A stretch of DNA of 64,000 nucleotides from Verrucomicrobium spinosum DSM 4136 = JCM 18804. Its GTDB lineage: Bacteria; Verrucomicrobiota; Verrucomicrobiia; Verrucomicrobiales; Verrucomicrobiaceae. The DNA lies in the NCBI RefSeq assembly GCF_000172155.1, contig NZ_ABIZ01000001.1, positions 4,125,105 to 4,189,104 of the forward strand. Reading direction: 5' to 3'. The position numbers were made by a program, and so were the translations under genes. The notes under the pieces were generated by a model. It did not search any database, was not told where the DNA came from, and worked only from the letters and a program-made list of their open reading frames with translations. Shown here piece by piece: positions 58,820 to 64,000 of this stretch. Position 1 is the stretch's first letter. The number at the start of each line of letters is the position of its first letter.

Positions 58820-59000
58820 TGTCAGAAGTTGATTGGAATTGGGTGGATGTGTGGGGGGCGTTGGGGACGAAGGAGCCAGGGATGCTCGGGGAGCGCACGC
58901 ATCCTGCGTACTGTTTGCGGCATCTTGCCGCGAACGTCAGTCAGCGCATGACATCATGTCCAACCGACGTGGAGGTGTTGGTTGAGGTGGGGAGGAAGCT
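58820..59000. other. Intergenic region before array D
   Basis: About 180 bp between the operator-like palindrome and the 325-bp array. A short plus-strand frame runs through it into the array and is not considered a gene. Nothing else was recognised. Confidence 0.4.
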
Positions 59001-59726
59001 GAAAGTAGTCCAGAGCTTTCGCTCGGTATTGGATGACGTGGGTAGGGCGACTGACGAGCTAAAGCTCTGCACTACTTTGCTGGCGCTCGTTTGGATGCGC
59101 CTGAGATATTGCGGCGACCGGTCGGGGGATCGCAAGCAGCTTCGCGGAGTTGGAAGCTGTTCGTAGTACAAACAGAGCCTCGCTGGCGTGGGTGGGAGGG
59201 CATGGTCGCGAGCACAGGCTGGCGACGTTGGCGTCTGGGGCGTCAGGTTGTTTCCCATAACGCTCCGTCAACCACTCCGTTCTCAAGCCGGTTGGCACAA
59301 CCGGACTACGCCCGTGGCGGCAGCTGAAAGTAGTCCAGAGCTTTAGCTCGGTATTGGATGGCGTAGGTAGGGCGACTGACGAGCTAAAGCTCTGCACTAC
59401 TTTGCTGGCGCTCGTTTGGATGCGCCTGAGATATTGCGGCGATCGGTCGGGGGATCGCAAGCAGCTTCGCGGAGTTGGAAGCTGTTCGTAGTACAAACAG
59501 AGCCTCGCTGGCGTGGGTGGGAGGGCATGGTCGCGAGTACAGGCTGGCGACATTGGCGTCTGGGGCTTCAGGTTGTTTCCCATAACGCTCCGTCAACCAC
59601 TCCGTTCTCAAGCCGGTTGGCACAACCGGACTACGCCCGTGGCGGCAGCTGAAAGTAGTCCAGAGCTTTAGCTCGGTATTGGATGGCGTAGGTAGGGCGA
59701 CTGACGAGCTAAGCTCTGCACTACAT
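59001..59726. repeat. 325-bp tandem repeat array, about 2.2 copies (array D)
   Basis: GAAAGTAGTCCAGAGCTTT starts at 59001, 59326 and 59651, so the period is exactly 325 bp; the third copy stops near 59726. Each unit opens with an inverted element (AAAGTAGTCCAG...GCTCTGCACTACTTT) with hairpins GAGC-TTTA-GCTC and GAGC-TAAA-GCTC, then a spacer of about 200 bp and the palindrome AGCCGGTTG-GCA-CAACCGGACTACG. Both palindromic parts also occur in array C, in reverse orientation. It ends 10 bp before the stop of the outer-membrane efflux gene. Confidence 0.92.
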
Positions 59727-59735
59727 TCTCTCTCC

Positions 59736-61142
59736 TCACCAACTTCCCCCCAGCGCCCGGATCAACCCCACGGTCGCGATATGCCCCTGGGCCTTCAGTA
59801 ACGCGTACTGGCGCTCACGCAGCAGGCTGGTGCGCTCGGCGTCCAGAAGTTCCAAATAACTGATGCTGCCGCCTTCATAGAGCTGGCGGGTTAACGCAGT
59901 AGCCTTCAACGCAGCATCCAGCGCTTCCTTCTGGGCGACGGCCTGCTCTTTGCGGTACCGGATCTGGATCAAGGAGGTCTCCACGTCCTTCACGGCGGCC
60001 AGGACGGACTGGCGGAACTTGGCGGTGCTTTCCTCATGCACGGCGCGGGCGCGGGCGACCTTGGCCTTGGTGACGAAGATGCCGGTGATGGGAACGCTCA
60101 CGCTGGGGCCGAAGGACCAGACACGGCTGTCGGCGTTGAAGAGCGAGGAGGTGTCCTTGCTCAAATAGCCTGCCTGCCCGGTGAGGCTGACTGTTGGGAA
60201 ATAACCGGCAATCTCCACGCCGATCTCAGCATTGCGCGCGGCCACGAGGCGCTCGGCGGCGGCGACATCGGGGCGGCGCTCCAGGACCTCGGCGGGGATG
60301 CCGGCAGGGATCTTGGGCGGGGTGCCCTGGATCTCCGCCTTGGACACACTGAACCGGCTGGCGGGCTGGCCGCAGAGGAGCGCGAGCACATTGACGGTCT
60401 CCTCACGCTGACGCTTCACATCGGCCATGTCGGCCCGCACGGTGGCGACCTCGCTCTTCGCACGGGCGTGATCCGCCTCGGGGATGGTCCCGGCGGCGAA
60501 ACGCTGGTCGATCAGGCCAAACGTCTTCTCCTGGCTGGCAAGGGTGCGCTGGAGCGCGGCCATCTGGGAATCCAGGCTGCGGATGAGGAAATACTGGCTG
60601 GCCACATCACCGGTGAGGGAGAGCAGCACGCTGTGGAAGTCGCCCACACTGGCATCCACCTGGGCATTGGCGGACTCGATCGAGCGCCGCACGCGGCCCC
60701 AGAGATCGATCTCATAGCTGAGTTGCAAGGGCACGTTGAAGGTGTTGATGTGCGCGGCGGGGATCGCGATGGGCACGGGTGACGGCGGATTGCCCGAGGT
60801 GCGCTCCCGCTGGGCCAGGCCGTCCACGCTCACCTGGGGCACATACGCCGCAGCACTCAGCCCCGCGGCGGCACGCGCCTGGTCGATGCGGGCCATCGCC
60901 ATGCGGATCTCCTGGTTGTTTCCCAGAGCCATCGCCTCCAGGCGGTTCAGCTCCGCATCCTTGAAGATGCGCCACCACTCACCGCGGGGCTCCGCATCCT
61001 TGGGGCTGGCGGGCTGCCACTTCCACGTGGCGGGCGTGAGGGCGCTCACGTCTGGCTTCTCATACTTGGGGCCTACGGTGCAGCCGGTGAAGGCGAGGAT
61101 CGGGAGGAGTCCGGAGCAGACTGCCAGGGGGAGCGATTTCAT
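59736..61142 (-). CDS. Outer-membrane efflux lipoprotein (TolC/NodT family)
   Basis: A 468-residue OMF protein. The signal peptide ends in FTGC with lipid-anchored C21, followed by TVGPKYEKPDV, the usual NodT/OprM start. Two repeats of the TolC helical hairpin are seen; the first holds NQEIRMAMARIDQARAAAGL and the second the similar VAAAERLVAARNAEIGVEIAGYFPTVSLTGQAGYLS. RYRKEQAVAQKEALDAALKATALTRQLYEGGSISYLELLDAERTSLLRERQYA is the conserved C-terminal region. It lies 36 bp downstream of an RND permease on the same strand and is the exit duct of that pump. The two RND operons without a channel gene may also use it. Confidence 0.94.
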   Translation of the reverse strand: MKSLPLAVCSGLLPILAFTGCTVGPKYEKPDVSALTPATWKWQPASPKDAEPRGEWWRIFKDAELNRLEAMALGNNQEIRMAMARIDQARAAAGLSAAAYVPQVSVDGLAQRERTSGNPPSPVPIAIPAAHINTFNVPLQLSYEIDLWGRVRRSIESANAQVDASVGDFHSVLLSLTGDVASQYFLIRSLDSQMAALQRTLASQEKTFGLIDQRFAAGTIPEADHARAKSEVATVRADMADVKRQREETVNVLALLCGQPASRFSVSKAEIQGTPPKIPAGIPAEVLERRPDVAAAERLVAARNAEIGVEIAGYFPTVSLTGQAGYLSKDTSSLFNADSRVWSFGPSVSVPITGIFVTKAKVARARAVHEESTAKFRQSVLAAVKDVETSLIQIRYRKEQAVAQKEALDAALKATALTRQLYEGGSISYLELLDAERTSLLRERQYALLKAQGHIATVGLIRALGGSW

Positions 61143-61178
61143 GAGGAGAGCGAAAACGGAGTCAGACGATCAACCAGA

Positions 61179-64000
61179 TCAATGAGCAGGCTGTGGGGCG
61201 GGATGGGCGGCAGCCTCCCGGGCGGCGCGTTTCGCCTCGCGGCGGTCGGCCCGTCGTTTCCTCCAACCAATGACATCGTCAAAGAGCGAGTAGAAGACCG
61301 GCGTTGCCAGCAGGGTGAGCAGGAGGGACATCATCTGACCGCCGATGATGACCCCGGCAGTGGCGTTGTTGAAGGCAGCGCCCACGCCCTTGGAGAACAT
61401 GAGGGGCACCATGCCCGCCACGAAGGCCAGGGTGGTCATGAGGATGGGGCGCAGACGATCCTTGTTCGCCTGCAGGATGGCCTCCAGCCGGTTCATGCCG
61501 CGCTCCCGGAGCTGGTTCGTGTGATCGATCTGCAAGATGCCGTTCTTCTTTACCATGCCGAACAGCACCAGGATCCCCAGCACGGAGAAGATGTTGAGCG
61601 ACTGGTTGAAGAGCAGCAGCGAGAGGATGGCAAAGGGCAGTGTGAGCGGCAGCGCCAGCAGGATGGTAAAGGGGTGCAGCCAGGACTCGAACTGCGCGGC
61701 CAGAATGAGGTACATGAAGATGAACGCCATGCCGAAGGCGGTGACGAAGGCGAGCCCGGCCTTCTTCAGCTCCTTGGATCGACCCGTCGGGCCCACCTCA
61801 TAGTCCGGGGGCAGGTTCTGCTTCTTCACAATGGTCTCGATGGCATCCGCGATCTGGCTCTCCCCCACCCCGGGTGCGGGGTTGGCCATGATGGTGACCT
61901 GGCGGCGGCGATCCGCGCGGTTGATCTCCGCCGGGCCTTCACGACGCTCCAGTTTGACCACGTTGGAGAGCGACACGGTGCCGCCTCTGCCGGAGGGCAC
62001 GCTGAGCAGGCTGAGCGCTTCCTGACTGTTGCGATACGGCGCCTCAGAGCGCAGGTGTATGTCATACTGCTCCCCGCCTTCATTGTAGGTGGAGACATCC
62101 GCCCCGCCCACCAGGAGGCGGAGGGTCGAGGAAAGATCCGCAATGTTCACGCCCAACTGACCCGCCTTGGCGCGGTCCACAGAGGCGACGATCTCCGGCT
62201 TGCCGCTCACCAGGGTGGAGTCCACATCGCGAATGCCGGGGATGTTGGGGATCTCCTTGAGCGCATTCTCTGCGGCCTGGTTGATGCGATCCAGATCCGA
62301 GCCTGCGATGATGAACTGCACCGTCGCGCTGGATTGCCCGGTGCTGAAGGGCGGCACCTGCAGCACCGTCATGCGCAGTTCCTTGGGATACTTGGGCACG
62401 ATCTGCTGACGCACGCGGTCCATGATCTGTTCCTGCGAGTCGTTGCGCTTGGCAGGATCAATGAGCCGCACATAGATGCCCGCCTTGTTCGGCGTGCGCT
62501 GGTCGTTGTCGCCAATCGTCAGCAGCGTGTACTCCACACCCGGAATGGTGCGGATGTCCCGCGCCACGCGCTCGGCGACCAGGTCGGTCGCCTCCAGCGT
62601 GGTGCCTTCTGCGGTGCGCAGGTTCACCAGGAACTCCGCCTCCTCCGCCGGGGGCAGCAGGGCTTTTTGCACCTTCCCCATCATCGGGCCGACGGAATAC
62701 AGCGCGCCGACGCAGGCCAGCACGACGATCCAGCGGTGCCGCATGGAAAGACGCAGCATCCACATGTACAGCCCCTCCAGCGGCGTGTAGAAGATGTTCA
62801 CCAGGTAGGTCATGCCCCGCTCGATCCAGTTGGGCTTGGTGATCTTCAGCATGCGCGCGGACATGCTGGGTGCGAGGGTAAAACTCACCAGCAGGGACAC
62901 GGCGATAGCGAAGGCCATGGTGAGGCCGAAGCTGCTGAGGAATTTGCCCACGATGCCGCTGAGGAAGGCCACGGGGATGAAGACCGCCAGCAGGGACAAG
63001 GTGGTGGCCATCACCGCCAGGCCGATCTCCTTCGTGCCATTGATCGCCGCGTCATGCGGGCTCTCGTTCTTCTCATGCAGGTGGCGGAAGATGTTCTCCA
63101 CCACGATGATGGCGTCATCGATCACGATGCCCACCGCCAGGGCCAGGGCCACGAGGCTGATCGAGTTCAAGGTCACATTCCCCACCCACATCACGCCGAA
63201 GCTGGCAATGATCGAGGTCGGGATGGCCAGCGCGGAGATGAGTGTAGCGCGGCCGTTTCCCAAGAAAAAAAGGACGATGAGCGCTGCGAAGATGGAGCCC
63301 AGCACCAAGTGCTCCTTCACCGCATGCGTGCTGGTGCGGATGATGAGCGAGTTGTCCCGCACGATCTCGATCTTGTACCCCTCTGGCAGCGTGGGACGGA
63401 TCTCCTCCAGACGTTCCTTCACCGCATCCACCACCGCGATGGTGTTCTCCCCCGACTGCTTGCGGATGGAAAGCGTCACGGTGGGCTGGCCATTGCGACG
63501 TGCGACCGTTTGCAGATCTTCTGCGCCGTCCTCCACACGCGCCACATCCGCCAGGCGCACCAGGCCGCCGTCCTTCTCCCGCACGACGATGCGCCCGATG
63601 TCATCCACGCTCTGGGCCTTGCCCAGCACACGCAGACCGGCCTCCACGCCGTTGCCCTTCACGTTGCCACTGGGGATCTGCACGTTCTGCTGGCGCAGGG
63701 CGCGCTCCACATCCACTGCGGCGAGGTCGAAGGCCTTCAGGCGCACGGGATCCATCCAGATGTTGATCTGGCGTTTCCTCGCACCCAGCAGGGTCACCTG
63801 CCCCACCCCGGCCACGCTCTCCAGTTGCCGGCGCACCACCTTGTCCGCCAGCTCGCTGATCTCACGCACGGGCTTCTCCGCCACCAGGGAGATGCTCATG
63901 ATGGGCTCCGCATCCGGGTCCAGCTTCTCCACAATGGGCGTGTCCACGTCCTCCGGCAGGTTGGGCAGGATGCGGTTCACACGGTCCCGCACCTCCTGTG
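61179..64000 (-). CDS. RND efflux permease (HAE-1), 5' end outside the window
   Basis: The visible 940 residues are the C-terminal nine-tenths of an AcrB-type pump; the frame stays open through the right edge. The first residues, QEVRDRVNRILPNLPEDVDTP, correspond to about residue 105-120 of family members. Proton relay: AVGIVIDDAIIVVENIFRHLHEK in helix 4 and FGMVKKNGILQIDHTNQLRERG in helix 10. Other blocks include VAGVGQVTLLGARKRQINIWMDP and PTGRSKELKKAGLAFVTAFGMAF. The variants ENIFRHLHEKNESP and MVKKNGILQIDHTN place it in a different subgroup from the other two permeases. It is followed by the outer-membrane channel gene, 36 bp away. Confidence 0.95.
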   Translation of the reverse strand, partial: QEVRDRVNRILPNLPEDVDTPIVEKLDPDAEPIMSISLVAEKPVREISELADKVVRRQLESVAGVGQVTLLGARKRQINIWMDPVRLKAFDLAAVDVERALRQQNVQIPSGNVKGNGVEAGLRVLGKAQSVDDIGRIVVREKDGGLVRLADVARVEDGAEDLQTVARRNGQPTVTLSIRKQSGENTIAVVDAVKERLEEIRPTLPEGYKIEIVRDNSLIIRTSTHAVKEHLVLGSIFAALIVLFFLGNGRATLISALAIPTSIIASFGVMWVGNVTLNSISLVALALAVGIVIDDAIIVVENIFRHLHEKNESPHDAAINGTKEIGLAVMATTLSLLAVFIPVAFLSGIVGKFLSSFGLTMAFAIAVSLLVSFTLAPSMSARMLKITKPNWIERGMTYLVNIFYTPLEGLYMWMLRLSMRHRWIVVLACVGALYSVGPMMGKVQKALLPPAEEAEFLVNLRTAEGTTLEATDLVAERVARDIRTIPGVEYTLLTIGDNDQRTPNKAGIYVRLIDPAKRNDSQEQIMDRVRQQIVPKYPKELRMTVLQVPPFSTGQSSATVQFIIAGSDLDRINQAAENALKEIPNIPGIRDVDSTLVSGKPEIVASVDRAKAGQLGVNIADLSSTLRLLVGGADVSTYNEGGEQYDIHLRSEAPYRNSQEALSLLSVPSGRGGTVSLSNVVKLERREGPAEINRADRRRQVTIMANPAPGVGESQIADAIETIVKKQNLPPDYEVGPTGRSKELKKAGLAFVTAFGMAFIFMYLILAAQFESWLHPFTILLALPLTLPFAILSLLLFNQSLNIFSVLGILVLFGMVKKNGILQIDHTNQLRERGMNRLEAILQANKDRLRPILMTTLAFVAGMVPLMFSKGVGAAFNNATAGVIIGGQMMSLLLTLLATPVFYSLFDDVIGWRKRRADRREAKRAAREAAAHPAPQPAH

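Overview
The window looks like a chromosomal segment of a GC-rich member of the Verrucomicrobiota, probably near Verrucomicrobiaceae (Prosthecobacter/Verrucomicrobium-like). The main pointers are two Tat-exported DUF1501 proteins, each paired with a PSCyt1/DUF1549/DUF1553 cytochrome protein (families typical of Planctomycetes-Verrucomicrobia), a PTPDL-type exported protein, a Gram-negative outer-membrane gene set (BamD-like, LptE-like, LpxH-like, three RND pumps) and families of palindromic repeats. The lineage is inferred from protein families, not from a marker gene. No rRNA or tRNA gene was seen.

Layout. 1-13.8 kb, mostly minus strand: two tandem PSCyt1/DUF1501 pairs followed by a CHASE hybrid histidine kinase and a sigma-54 response regulator. 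13.9-21 kb: an AraC regulator with a VOC-fold protein, then a TetR-adaptor-RND operon. 21-22.2 kb: a repeat array. 22.2-45.7 kb is core genome: hisH and hisB; a PTPDL protein; a ParA ATPase overlapping a possible roadblock-fold partner; a sirtuin; an AcpH-like protein; ribBA; an MBOAT/SGNH acyltransferase pair; a duplicated Lrp/AhbAB-like protein; ribH-nusB-ftsY; an LpxH-like phosphoesterase; a zinc metallopeptidase overlapping leuB; BamD-like and LptE-like genes; rsmI; and glycogen phosphorylase.

45.7-64 kb is accessory in character. A 340-bp tandem array precedes a TetR-adaptor-RND operon with a clear palindromic operator. A 316-bp tandem array follows, then a three-gene phage-like replication module (Toprim/SF4 primase-helicase, replisome-organizer-like protein, small protein with an upstream palindrome), a 325-bp tandem array, and a third RND efflux operon cut by the window edge.

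The most unusual feature is the set of four non-coding tandem arrays (periods 145, 340, 316 and 325 bp). Three of them (340, 316 and 325 bp) share hairpin units, and the 145-bp array shares an element with the 340-bp one. The elements have REPIN architecture: two hairpins in inverted orientation with conserved ends. Between the 316-bp and 325-bp arrays one hairpin stem differs by two compensatory base-pair changes, which points to conserved structure. No REP-associated (RAYT) transposase is visible. Start codons were revised inward where a signal peptide, an ATG or a neighbouring gene argued for it.
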